Positions 54,947 to 63,683 of a DNA stretch of 64,000 bases are shown piece by piece. Below the pieces are notes generated by a model. That model saw only the letters and a program-made list of their open reading frames with translations, was not told the DNA's origin and did not search any database. A program made the translations under genes and the position numbers. Source of the stretch: Colwellia sp. Lineage in GTDB: Bacteria > Pseudomonadota > Gammaproteobacteria > Enterobacterales > Alteromonadaceae. The DNA is taken from assembly GCA_013215385.1 (NCBI GenBank), contig JABSOY010000002.1, positions 1 through 64,000 on the forward strand. The letters are read 5' to 3'. How positions within the stretch are numbered: the stretch's first letter is position 1; each line of letters begins with the position of its first letter.

Positions 54947-55381
54947 TTATTTTGTCAGCACTAATTTAATATGAGGCAGATCAAAATAATTCTTTTCTTG
55001 CAGGGTGTCCTGTTGTATTGAACAGGGCTTGCAATCAGCAACTTCTTTACTAATACCTACGGTTAGTATTACTTTTTCATGTTGCTTAAATTCTTGTTGT
55101 AACGATTTCCAGACTTTAGGAAAATGTTGTTTCAAAACGGGGATAAGGTTTTTATCGGTAGGTTTACCGTTGGATAATGCTGCTAAATAACTCTCTTTGT
55201 CGCCGAATTCTAATTGGCTCACTAGCGTGGTGTTATCATTTTTTAAAATATAGGTTTGAGGAAATGATATTGCCTGGCCTGCGCTCGCCCATTTAAAAAG
55301 ATTTTCTTCAATGGTTGGACTCGTCGCATTGGCAATGCTTGCTATGAAAAACATTAAAAATAGAACAATACTTTTTTTCAT
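54947..55381 (-). CDS. Secreted CKPC-motif protein, copy 1
   Basis: A 144-residue protein from the ATG at 55381: signal peptide MKKSIVLFLMFFIASIANA, then a domain of about 124 residues with EENLFKWASAGQAISFPQTY, NDNTTLVSQLEFGDKESYLA, HFPKVWKSLQQEF and Cys117-Lys-Pro-Cys120 near the C-terminus, ending DLPHIKLVLTK. The family is not recognised. A redox-type CxxC next to a two-cysteine secreted peptide is suggestive of disulfide handling, but this is inference. It precedes the peptide gene by 68 bases on the same strand. Confidence 0.75.
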   Translation of the reverse strand: MKKSIVLFLMFFIASIANATSPTIEENLFKWASAGQAISFPQTYILKNDNTTLVSQLEFGDKESYLAALSNGKPTDKNLIPVLKQHFPKVWKSLQQEFKQHEKVILTVGISKEVADCKPCSIQQDTLQEKNYFDLPHIKLVLTK

Positions 55382-55432
55382 TATTAATCTAAACCCTATT
55401 AATATCAGAGTGTTCAAGGACTGAATACTCAT

Positions 55433-55609
55433 TCCGTTGCCAATTAATAGAACATAACATTATCATGACGTCAACAATTATATGTCGATTTAGTTACAAT
55501 GTATTAACACATGAGCAACATTTGGCGGCAAGATTTAATTGTAGGTATTGGGCTGTAAATAATTAGAACTCTTAACAGCACATTGACTGTCGTGCTTGTT
55601 ATTATTTGC
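55433..55609. other. Promoter region of the CKPC/peptide locus
   Basis: About 180 bases upstream of the CKPC gene. The first 80 match the upstream region of the second copy at 54480-54580. No clear promoter elements are seen by eye. Confidence 0.4.
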
Positions 55610-55911
55610 AGTTCATCACTTGATGATTACTTTGGCATGCCTGTGATAACCATATGAATATTATTGGATACATTAAAGCTTCCTGTTTCGACGGATAATG
55701 GTTTATGTCAATAAATTCAAAGATATACATAGGTGGTAGAAAGTAATGAATCAAAAATTGAAATAACCGATACGTAGCTAAGAAAAAAGAGCTCATCCGC
55801 ACTATAGATAATTGTTTTGATGTTACTTTGCCAAATATTAGTGTCACTTTAAATGACCCGATTAATGACAATTTTCATAATTTAATAAATTCTCTTCAGC
55901 TAATTTGCTAG
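55610..55911 (+). pseudogene. Decayed NRPS fragment (end of adenylation domain plus carrier domain)
   Basis: Translating the plus strand across frames gives fragments in the order expected of an NRPS module: SSLDDYFGMP (A8/A9-like), ILLDTLKLPVSTDNG (A10-like, cf. LDTLPLTxNGK), and then KKELIRTIDNCFDVTLPNIS ... DDNF-like DPINDNFHNLINSLQLI, where NSLQLI corresponds to the DSLQLI/HSL carrier motif with the attachment Ser. Frame changes and stops (TGA, TAA, TAG) interrupt it. The end is at TAG 55909, 121 bases before the PPTase. The assignment rests on motif order, not on similarity search. Confidence 0.45.
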
Positions 55912-56032
55912 GGAGGTTCCATTGTAATGATAATGGTAAAATATTTTTTTTAAATCAAACAGATAAAATTGTTGCTACAAATCTTAAGCCCTTATAAGCT
56001 TCAATCTTCTGTATATTGAGGTTAATTAAACT

Positions 56033-56755
56033 ATGTATTTAAATGCTTTTATTAGCTTTTTAAAACCTAATCGAAAACTTGAATTTTTTTTTAATAATAA
56101 AATATCAAGCACAGTTAAAATTTCAGCATGTCACTATAATACCGTACTCTTTAATGTTAATTTATTCGAAAAACTTGATATTAACATGCCTGATTCTATC
56201 GTTAAATCAGTTGAAAAAAGACAATCTGAATTTTTAGCTGGAAGGATGATGGCTCGAAGTGCCCTTGCATTATTAAATGATGATAAATTTACAGTTGATA
56301 TTGGTGAAAATAGAAGCCCTGTTTGGCCTAATAATATAGTTGGTTCTATCAGTCATAGTGCTGAAATGGCGCTTTGTATTGTTAGTGACAAATGTGCTTG
56401 TAGATACGTTGGCTGTGATATTGAACCCTTTATTACTTGCACTACACAGTCCGAAATCAGTAATTCGATTATTAATTCGGATGAAAAAACGTTAATAAAA
56501 AATAGTCAGTTGGAATCAGGTGTTGCTTTCACGCTTATATTTTCAGCGAAAGAGAGTCTATTTAAAGCACTTTATCCTTATGTTAAATGTTATTTTGATT
56601 TCAGAGATGCAGAGGTTTTTGATATTGATACTCATAAAAATGAATTTAAAATAAAAATTATCAAGGGGTTATCCTGTGATCTTTCAGAAGGTACACAATT
56701 TTCTGGGCACTACACATTAAATGAAAAACACGTAATAACTTTTATTATTCACTAA
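56033..56755 (+). CDS. 4'-phosphopantetheinyl transferase (EntD/Sfp type)
   Basis: A 240-residue enzyme that moves 4'-phosphopantetheine from CoA to the Ser of carrier proteins, activating NRPS or PKS machinery. EntD-type motifs: KRQSEFLAGRMMARSAL (about 62-78), NRSPVWPNNIVGSISHS (P2), VGCDIEPF (Mg site) and FSAKESLFKALYP (WxxKES equivalent). Strikingly AT-rich, more than its neighbours. It directly follows the NRPS fossil and faces the exporter at 57027. Whether an active carrier protein exists elsewhere is unknown. Confidence 0.88.
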   Translation: MYLNAFISFLKPNRKLEFFFNNKISSTVKISACHYNTVLFNVNLFEKLDINMPDSIVKSVEKRQSEFLAGRMMARSALALLNDDKFTVDIGENRSPVWPNNIVGSISHSAEMALCIVSDKCACRYVGCDIEPFITCTTQSEISNSIINSDEKTLIKNSQLESGVAFTLIFSAKESLFKALYPYVKCYFDFRDAEVFDIDTHKNEFKIKIIKGLSCDLSEGTQFSGHYTLNEKHVITFIIH

Positions 56756-56955
56756 ATATCTCATGCATGAGTTGCTAATGTTTTACAAAAAAAGCTATAT
56801 ATTTAACAAAAAGTTAATAAATATAATGGCAAAAAATGAATGGTGCTAAAATATTAATAGTCACTAAATTTGTGATTTTCAACCTATAATTTAAATGGTG
56901 TTATGAGTTTTTCATCTTAATAGGTATATGAAAAAGTTAAGTTTACTCTTTAAAA

Positions 56956-57000
56956 TTGGACATATATTAACAAAAGTGAAATTGTATTGTATATGTCCAA
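56956..57000. terminator. Hairpin between convergent PPTase and permease genes
   Basis: TTGGACATATA and TATATGTCCAA are perfect 11-base arms 23 bases apart. The position between converging genes suggests a bidirectional terminator, although the loop is long. Confidence 0.55.
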
Positions 57001-57026
57001 ATGTGTTATCCATTTCTTAGTTATGC

Positions 57027-59522
57027 CTAACCTTCGCGTAGCCCTTCACTAGGCTCCTTCTTGATAACTTTACTGGCCGGGAGATAGGTGGCTATTAATA
57101 CCATCATTATAATGAATATCGGTATACCTATTAGGCCAATTAGATAGCTATTGCTATCGATAATCATTGATTGTGTTATCTGGCTGATAAGCCAAAGCGA
57201 CAGCGATATACCCAGAGCGAGGCCGAACAGTAGTTGCATGCCTGCTTGCTTTAAAAACAGCTTTATTACTTGGTTGTTTCGAGAACCCAACGCACGCCGT
57301 GTAGCTATCTCCTGCTTTCGCAGGGTAATACTGTTGGCGGCAACCGCATAAATCCCACTGGCAGCAAGAAATAAGGCAATCAACCCACACCATAAAAAGA
57401 TTGTGTTTATGGCATTCACTAACATCATCGGCTGTTTAATCAAATTGTCATAACTTTGAATATGATAGGCGGTGACATCGGCGTCTATGTTGTTGATTGC
57501 TTCTAGGAATGTGCTTTCAGCCAGGGACTGTGGTCCTGAATAATGAACTGCCGTAACCAATCTGAACCATGGATCCCAGTCCATCAGGAGATAAGCGGTA
57601 TACTGGGCACTAGTGGTTTGCATCACCGAGCCGTGAATACTGTCTGAAACAATGCCTATTATGGTTTGCCAGTCTCTATTGAAGTTTGCAGAAGCATGGC
57701 GAATTCTCTGACCTAAGGCGTCGCCATTGGGAAAGTAATGTTTGGCCATGGACTCATTGATAATGATGTTTTCTCCTTCGCTAACCATATCTCTGAGGTC
57801 AAATTCACGGCCAGCGATCATTTTCATTCCTACTGCGCTCCAAGCGTCCCGGGTAACGATTCCATGATTGCAGCTAGGATTCTCGTTGTACAACTCAGCT
57901 GCTTTACCTTCAATTTCACAGTGAACGGTACCATTTCCCGTACCGGGTAATAGGTTGAAAAAAGCGACGCCATGGATATTAGGCTGCTGTTCCAATTCGT
58001 CCTTTAACTGATACCAAAAGCTGTTTATCTTTTTTCTCGCCTCTGGCGCGCCGTCATTCCAGGGATAGGTACCTGAGGGTAAACGCACGGTTGCCGTTAT
58101 CCTGTTCTGGGTATTAACACCATAATCTGCTCGTTGTGCAGAGTAGCTGGTGCTGAGGAGTATAGTGGCGACCATTAATACCACACAAGATAATGCTATT
58201 TCCGCTATTACCAGTATTTTGTTTGCTCGACCTGCTTTTTTCCCCAAGGCACCCCGGGTACCGTCTCTTAATACCCCATTCAAGTCTCCTGAAAGTGCGC
58301 GCCAGGCAGGAATAAATCCGGTCACCAAAATCATTAATACGATGGCAACCAGCAGCACCATAATTGCATTCATGTCTAAACTAATCTGCCACCAAAAAGG
58401 TTTCTCACCATTTATTGCAAAAATCTGGTCAAATACGCTATTGGTTATATGAACGCCCCATTTGGCGAAAAAAAAGGCAAGAAAACCACCTAGACAACAA
58501 ATAAATATGCTTTCCCATAGCATTTGTAATACCAGTCGTTTTCTTGGTATGCCTAATGCGATTCGTATCGCTACTTCCTTGATGCGCTCATTGACCCGGG
58601 CTAATAGTAAATTACCAATGTTAATACAGGTTAACAGCAGTATCAGCATAACCACTATCATCATGGCAATAAACATTGAGTAGTGAACGGTTATCGCGTC
58701 ATTGTTCAATTTAAAGGGAAAGGCTCTTATATATCCCCCGGGTGAAGATGCACGCCAAGCCATCTCCTGTGGCAAGTCTAGAAGGTTCCTTTGTAATATA
58801 ACCTTTAGCTCTTGTTGGAACTGTGGTAGTGAGACGTCCTGCTTTAAACGCGCTACAGCCAATAAGCGGTACTCGAAATCATCATTAAGTTGCGTAGGGG
58901 ATACTCTTTCTGCAGATAAGGGGACCCAGATTTGAGCCACAGCAGGGAATGCAAATCCATCGGGCATTACGCCTATGATACGCGTAGGCACAGTGTCTAC
59001 TCGTGTGGTGGCTCCGATAATATCCTTGTTACCAGAAAAATGGTTTTGCCATACGTCGTTACTGATCACGACCACTTTTTCTGCCCCCGGATCGTGATCT
59101 TGTGGGTTAAATCCCCGGCCTAATATGGGCTGAACACCGGCTACTTCAAATATGTTCCACTGGCTGAAACTTGCATTAAATTTTTTGTTGGCTGCTCCAA
59201 TATCTAAACCTCCTATTAGCGTGGTCCCAGTTATATACAGGCTCATACTATGTAATAGCTCTGTTTCTGCACTTATCTGATTCAGGTGGTAGGCGTCGGC
59301 GCCGGTTCCTACGCCAGCATTGGATCTAAATTGACCTTCAATGGCGATGATGGGGGTACCACCATTCAGGGTGAGCGGCTTAAAAATCAGCTGGTTAAGT
59401 AAAGAGTAAGTGTATAAGGTCAGGCCTAAGCCGATGGCAACAATCAGCACAGAGGTAGCAGTAAATACGGGGTTTTTCAGTAAAAGCCGAGCTGCGTATT
59501 TTATATCAATCCAAAAAGTCAT
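57027..59522 (-). CDS. MacB/FtsX-type ABC permease of the third exporter (ADOP type)
   Basis: An 831-residue permease. AAAGGAATAAAC precedes the ATG. Helix 1 (TSVLIVAIGLGLTLYTYSLLN), periplasmic domain (LGRGFNPQDHDPGAEKVVVISNDVW), FtsX block (LLLTCINIGNLLLARVNERIKEVAIRIALG), second unit and a final FtsX block (TLRKQEIATRRALGSRNNQVIKLF). It is related to the acidobacterial-type duplicated permeases and is distinct from both other exporter families in this window. The DNA is visibly richer in GC than the surroundings. Together with 59543 and 60284 it forms one operon. Confidence 0.9.
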   Translation of the reverse strand: MTFWIDIKYAARLLLKNPVFTATSVLIVAIGLGLTLYTYSLLNQLIFKPLTLNGGTPIIAIEGQFRSNAGVGTGADAYHLNQISAETELLHSMSLYITGTTLIGGLDIGAANKKFNASFSQWNIFEVAGVQPILGRGFNPQDHDPGAEKVVVISNDVWQNHFSGNKDIIGATTRVDTVPTRIIGVMPDGFAFPAVAQIWVPLSAERVSPTQLNDDFEYRLLAVARLKQDVSLPQFQQELKVILQRNLLDLPQEMAWRASSPGGYIRAFPFKLNNDAITVHYSMFIAMMIVVMLILLLTCINIGNLLLARVNERIKEVAIRIALGIPRKRLVLQMLWESIFICCLGGFLAFFFAKWGVHITNSVFDQIFAINGEKPFWWQISLDMNAIMVLLVAIVLMILVTGFIPAWRALSGDLNGVLRDGTRGALGKKAGRANKILVIAEIALSCVVLMVATILLSTSYSAQRADYGVNTQNRITATVRLPSGTYPWNDGAPEARKKINSFWYQLKDELEQQPNIHGVAFFNLLPGTGNGTVHCEIEGKAAELYNENPSCNHGIVTRDAWSAVGMKMIAGREFDLRDMVSEGENIIINESMAKHYFPNGDALGQRIRHASANFNRDWQTIIGIVSDSIHGSVMQTTSAQYTAYLLMDWDPWFRLVTAVHYSGPQSLAESTFLEAINNIDADVTAYHIQSYDNLIKQPMMLVNAINTIFLWCGLIALFLAASGIYAVAANSITLRKQEIATRRALGSRNNQVIKLFLKQAGMQLLFGLALGISLSLWLISQITQSMIIDSNSYLIGLIGIPIFIIMMVLIATYLPASKVIKKEPSEGLREG

Positions 59523-59542
59523 GTTTATTCCTTTAACTTTGC

Positions 59543-60274
59543 TTATACCGCTATGGCTGGCATTTCTGTGATGCGTTCATCTGATACCACTCGACCATCA
59601 AAAACTTCGATTATTCGCTGGGTGCGGGCCGCAAAAACAGGATCATGGGTGACCATACATATGGTTGCGCCATCCTGATGTAATTCATCAAGCAGCGCCA
59701 TAACTGACTCGGCATTTTTAGAATCAAGGTTTCCCGTAGGTTCATCGGCAAGGATAATGGCCGGTTTTCCGCCGATGGCACGGGCAACTGCAACCCTTTG
59801 CTGTTGCCCGCCGGAAAGCTGAGAGGGATAGTGGTTAGCGCGGTGAGCCAAATCGACTTTTTCCAGAGATGAAAGCACCATGTCTTGACGCTGATTTTTA
59901 GTTAGATCTGTTCTGTAGGTCAAAGGCAGTTCAATATTTTCCGCCACCGTTAAGTCACTGATTAAGTTAAAAGACTGAAAAATAAAACCAATCTCTTTAT
60001 TTCTGATCCTGGCTCTTTCATCCTGATTAATGTTCGAGGCATTGTGCCCGGCGAGTTTATACAGACCGCTTGTGGGGGTGTCTAGCAGACCCAGTAAAGA
60101 CAATAGGGTGGATTTTCCACATCCAGATGGCCCTGTAATAGACAGATACTCCCCCTCGTATATGGCTAAATTGATATTACTCAGTGCGTTGGTTTCGACT
60201 TCATCGGTGAAAAACATCTTGTTAAGGTCTTTTAGTTCAACTAAGGCTGTTTTATTATTTGATACATCTTTCAT
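59543..60274 (-). CDS. ABC exporter ATP-binding protein of the third exporter
   Basis: A 243-residue MacB/LolD-type ATPase: Walker [13 protein letters not shown]-loop [12 protein letters not shown], signature [15 protein letters not shown], Walker [14 protein letters not shown]-loop MVTHD. AGGAGA lies six bases before the ATG. Ten bases separate it from the adaptor gene and about 20 from the permease. It is similar to the array ATPase at 15811. Confidence 0.93.
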   Translation of the reverse strand: MKDVSNNKTALVELKDLNKMFFTDEVETNALSNINLAIYEGEYLSITGPSGCGKSTLLSLLGLLDTPTSGLYKLAGHNASNINQDERARIRNKEIGFIFQSFNLISDLTVAENIELPLTYRTDLTKNQRQDMVLSSLEKVDLAHRANHYPSQLSGGQQQRVAVARAIGGKPAIILADEPTGNLDSKNAESVMALLDELHQDGATICMVTHDPVFAARTQRIIEVFDGRVVSDERITEMPAIAV

Positions 60275-60283
60275 GCAATTCTC

Positions 60284-61540
60284 CTAGTTTATACGAATTT
60301 GTTGATGTTGTTCCCAGCTCGAAGCGTTTGATACTATAATGCTTTGACCTTCCTTTAAACCCTGCTCAATTTGTATGTATTGGCTAGACATTTGGCCGAA
60401 TTTAACATTATGTTTATTAGCATATCGGCCCTCATCGTCTATCAGATAAACGCTCGACTGACTGAAACTATTAGCAAACATAGGCCGTTTAACAAACAGC
60501 GTATCGGGTATTTTGATTATTTCAATTATGCCATCTACAGTTAATTCTGGGCGAGCTTCTTTGGGCAACGTGCCTAAGAGTTCAACATCAATTTGTACTG
60601 AACTGTTAATCACTGCGGGATTAATTCGTTGAACTATGCCCTGTATTTTGCTACTGCGGGTATCTAATATCACTTTTTGCCCAACCATAACGTCTTTGAT
60701 TTGTTTTTCAGGGATCCTAAGTTCGGCAATAAATAGGTCAATTCTGGCGAGCATCGCCAGGTTCGTGCCCGCATCGATTTGTTGGCCCAATTCCATTGGC
60801 ATTTCCTGCACTATGCTGTCCATAGTGGCTTTGACATGCAAACTGTCTACTTGTTGTTGAATGCGCTGTACGCTTTTACGCATAATGTTGAGTCTCGCTT
60901 CATTTGCCTTAACCTGTGCGTTCAGGTTCTCCCGTCTTTTATCTAAACGTGCTTGTTCAAGGTCCAACCGTTGCTTGTATTGTGTCACATCAATTTTTAC
61001 TTCTTCATGGTCGATTCTTGATACGGCGACTATACCCTTACCTAATAGTATTTTCTGGGCATCTAAAGTTAACAGAGCTCTTTCCAAATTGAGTTTTTCA
61101 TTTATAACCGCAATTTCCTGATCTAATAAATCAGATTCTAAGGAGACTTTTCGTGCCTGAGTTTCAGCTTCTATGGCCAGGAGTTCCCATTGGGCTTCTA
61201 TTAACTGTTGCTGTAACTGTGGGTTATTCAGTTCTAATAGCAAGTCACCTTTCTTTACCTTTGCTCCGGCTTTTATTAACACTCTCTCAACGCGGCCTGG
61301 TACATTAATAGCTATCCAGCGAATATCTTTAGGAACTAGTACCCCCGTGCCACGCACAGAAATATTTAATTCTCCATGCTGCACTGTACCTATTAATAAA
61401 CTGTCTCTATTTACCTGGTATGAGGCACTGCTTGTATTAAATACAAAGAATAAAATCAGTGTTGAAATTATCAATAGGCTGATTATTATCTTTATTTTAT
61501 TAGTCAATTTGTTCTTCTTATTTGTGCGAACTATATCCAT
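60284..61540 (-). CDS. HlyD/MacA-type periplasmic adaptor of the third exporter
   Basis: A 418-residue adaptor: N-terminal helix (IIISLLIISTLILFFVF), VERVLIKAGAKVKKGDLLLELNNPQLQQQ, coiled-coil hairpin (about 120-250), VKATMDSIVQEMPMELGQ, and the C-terminal domain ending IIVSNASSWEQHQQIRIN. Close in layout to the array adaptor at 14529. Read divergently from the thioesterase at 62009 across a 470-base gap. Confidence 0.91.
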   Translation of the reverse strand: MDIVRTNKKNKLTNKIKIIISLLIISTLILFFVFNTSSASYQVNRDSLLIGTVQHGELNISVRGTGVLVPKDIRWIAINVPGRVERVLIKAGAKVKKGDLLLELNNPQLQQQLIEAQWELLAIEAETQARKVSLESDLLDQEIAVINEKLNLERALLTLDAQKILLGKGIVAVSRIDHEEVKIDVTQYKQRLDLEQARLDKRRENLNAQVKANEARLNIMRKSVQRIQQQVDSLHVKATMDSIVQEMPMELGQQIDAGTNLAMLARIDLFIAELRIPEKQIKDVMVGQKVILDTRSSKIQGIVQRINPAVINSSVQIDVELLGTLPKEARPELTVDGIIEIIKIPDTLFVKRPMFANSFSQSSVYLIDDEGRYANKHNVKFGQMSSQYIQIEQGLKEGQSIIVSNASSWEQHQQIRIN

Positions 61541-62008
61541 AATCTACTCAATGCATTAATGATTACTAAATTAGGCATGTATATGCCCATTGCTTTACAG
61601 TGTGGTTGTTGAGCTTTACTTACAAGCCGTCCTATAATTGTGATGGGCGAGGAAGTTTTAACTTTGCTTTAATGATCTGTTTTGACAGTAACCCATAGAA
61701 GTAATAGGGTGTAGAGTCGATTATTTGATAATAACTCCCTGTACCTTATCACTATTATGTTGGAAACACTAATCATGTGGCAGGGAAAAATAATTTAAAG
61801 AAGTCTGATTTTACCCTATGGTTAACATTATCCTAGCCAGCTATTATTCGTTTATTTATATTATGCTTTAATTATATTTTCTTTTAGCATATAGTAGTTT
61901 TCTTTCTTATTCTAGCTGTCTCTCGCAACATTATAACTTTGATCGTTATCATGGAAAAAGTCATGTTAACACTAAAATAATCACTACAACTAATAGAGTT
62001 AATTTATC
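61541..62008. other. Intergenic region between exporter adaptor and thioesterase
   Basis: About 470 AT-rich bases between divergent genes. I see no -24/-12 promoter, no GTTCGATAATGAAC dyad, no RNA gene and no convincing coding frame. Promoters for both sides presumably lie here. Confidence 0.4.
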
Positions 62009-62755
62009 GTGAATCAATGGATCGTTAAGCCTAGGCCCTTACATAACCCAGAAATTAAATTATTATGCTTTCCTTATGCTGGTGGAGGTGTACCTGTATA
62101 TTTTCCATGGAAAAATAAGTTAGGTAAAAATGTTGAGCTAAATATTGTACAGCTACCAGGAAGGGGAACGCACTTTTCACAAGCCCCAATAGATAATATG
62201 GAAACTTTAGTTGAGTCATTACTGCCAGCAGTTAGCGATATACTTGATGGGAATTATGTGATTTTTGGCCATAGTGTAGGAAGTAGAATTGGTTTTGAAC
62301 TTGTACGTCAAGCTATGGCAAAAGGGTTTCCCGCACCACTACATTTTTTTGCATCGGGTAGTTCAAGTCCTAAGCATAAATGTTTAGAGAACAAAGTTCA
62401 TGAACTACCAGATAATGAATTTATAAAAGAGCTCAAAGACATGGATGGGACTCCTTCTGAGGTATTAGAGAATCGTGAGCTTATGGAGTTATTTCTACCG
62501 ACTTTACGTGCCGATTTTAAAATCGCAGAACAATATACATGTCATGAAAAATTTATCATTCCAACAACTATAACTGTTTTATCTGGTCGGGACGACAATA
62601 TCTCGTCAGAACAATTACAGATGTGGGGAGATTTTTCTGAAAAATCAGAGGTGGTTATGTTTGATGGAGGTCATTTTTTCATTGACACTAATAAAGAACA
62701 AGTGATTGATATTGTATGTAATAGATTAGAAGATTACTTACATGTTCCTGCTTGA
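62009..62755 (+). CDS. Type II thioesterase (GrsT/SrfD-like)
   Basis: A 248-residue alpha/beta-hydrolase that removes wrong or stalled acyl groups from NRPS/PKS carrier proteins. It starts at GTG. LLCFPYAGGG (oxyanion region), QLPGRGTHF, nucleophile GHSVGSRIGFEL (Ser near 90), SGRDDNIS (Asp) and GGHFFI (His) are visible. It completes an NRPS accessory set with the PPTase at 56033, but no complete NRPS or PKS gene is in the window. It is on the opposite strand to the exporter between them. Confidence 0.88.
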   Translation: MNQWIVKPRPLHNPEIKLLCFPYAGGGVPVYFPWKNKLGKNVELNIVQLPGRGTHFSQAPIDNMETLVESLLPAVSDILDGNYVIFGHSVGSRIGFELVRQAMAKGFPAPLHFFASGSSSPKHKCLENKVHELPDNEFIKELKDMDGTPSEVLENRELMELFLPTLRADFKIAEQYTCHEKFIIPTTITVLSGRDDNISSEQLQMWGDFSEKSEVVMFDGGHFFIDTNKEQVIDIVCNRLEDYLHVPA

Positions 62756-63118
62756 TTTACTGCTGTTCATTCCAAAATTCAACGTTGACTCGTTACAATG
62801 ACAGTTTAAATCATATACACACTAGTTTGTCTCACGCGTGATATATATTAAAATTGTACAAAGATAATCATATTTTTCAATTGGGATAATGTGAATTGTG
62901 TCTTTTTTCTAGCATATTAATCCTATAGAGATATACCCAAACCACTTGAATCATCAAGTAGTTTGGGTATAAATAAATATCTACTGACAGTTTTTGATTT
63001 ATGCATCATAACCCGAGCTATATTCAATGGAATTTTACACTGAAAAAAGTCTCCTTATCTTGTAAAGAAGCAACTGGTTATGAATAGTCACGATACATCT
63101 GATGATCTATATCAACAA
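62756..63118. other. Intergenic region with one long palindrome
   Basis: About 360 bases. Its only clear structure is the hairpin at 62931-62971. A 26-codon frame from 63080 overlaps the next gene and has no homology signal. Confidence 0.4.
62931..62971. repeat. Long perfect-arm palindrome (possible terminator or dispersed repeat)
   Basis: ATACCCAAAC-C-ACTTGA and TCAAGT-A-GTTTGGGTAT form a stem of about 18 pairs with one mismatch and a four-base loop. The ACCCAAAC...GTTTGGGT design is typical of dispersed intergenic palindromes. It may also end thioesterase transcription, though no strong T run follows. Confidence 0.55.
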
Positions 63119-63517
63119 TTATTGACTTCTCACTTCAGTCGTAGTCTGTCGCTTAGATAAATTCAGCGCTATAAGGCCCCCTAATGCTCCACCTAACACC
63201 TTAACGAGATGATCTAAAAAGTAATAAAAGTCATAATTTATTTCAATCATACCGGCGAGCTCTGCCGATATCGAAATAAGGAGATATGCCAGAACGGTTG
63301 CCAGACCTACTAAAGCTCCATGTAGTATTTGATTTGACGGTACGCTTCTTCCTACCCATAACCCACAAAGTAAAACGCCAATAAAAAGGGCTGAGGTTAA
63401 CTCTACATCCGTAAGTGAATATTTTAACATTCCTTGAACAACCACGATGAGAGTGGCTAAAAATAATATCTCAAACGCGAAGCCAATAATTAGAATTCTT
63501 TTCAATGGTATTTTCAT
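63119..63517 (-). CDS. Small hydrophobic membrane protein of unknown function
   Basis: A 132-residue protein with four predicted membrane helices (LIIGFAFEILFLATLIVVVQGM; ALFIGVLLCGLWVG; GALVGLATVLAYLLISISA; LGGALGGLIALNLS) and a charged C-terminus. AGAGGATAG precedes the ATG. It resembles TIGR04086/YrzE-like small membrane proteins in size and hydropathy, but I do not recognise the family. Single gene. Confidence 0.6.
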   Translation of the reverse strand: MKIPLKRILIIGFAFEILFLATLIVVVQGMLKYSLTDVELTSALFIGVLLCGLWVGRSVPSNQILHGALVGLATVLAYLLISISAELAGMIEINYDFYYFLDHLVKVLGGALGGLIALNLSKRQTTTEVRSQ

Positions 63518-63683
63518 TTTTTATCTATCCTCTATATTTATACACTAGTTTATTTCTATTAGAATTCGGTAATATACTTTAGTTCGACTAGAACACCCTT
63601 GTCATAATCCAGTTGATTTATTAACTATTATTCGTACAACAAATAATGAGTAAATTTTGTTAATAGTTTCTTCTCGTAGACTC

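Larger units (their letters stand above)
53897..55490. repeat. Tandem duplication: secreted CKPC protein, small peptide gene, terminator
   Basis: Two units lie head to tail on the minus strand: 55490-54689 and 54590-53897. Each has a similar upstream region, a gene for a secreted protein of about 144 residues, a small-peptide gene and a GGCATAG hairpin. The protein genes are about 85-90 percent identical by eye; the second peptide gene has decayed. Confidence 0.8.

Noticed and set aside
55602-55871. 89-codon minus-strand frame between the CKPC gene and the PPTase
   Set aside because: It begins with TTG without a good ribosome site, has no recognisable domain, and the opposite strand reads as a decayed NRPS fragment in the expected motif order.
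63080-63160. 26-codon plus-strand frame near the thioesterase
   Set aside because: Too short, overlaps the end of the convergent membrane-protein gene and shows no signal peptide or conserved motif.
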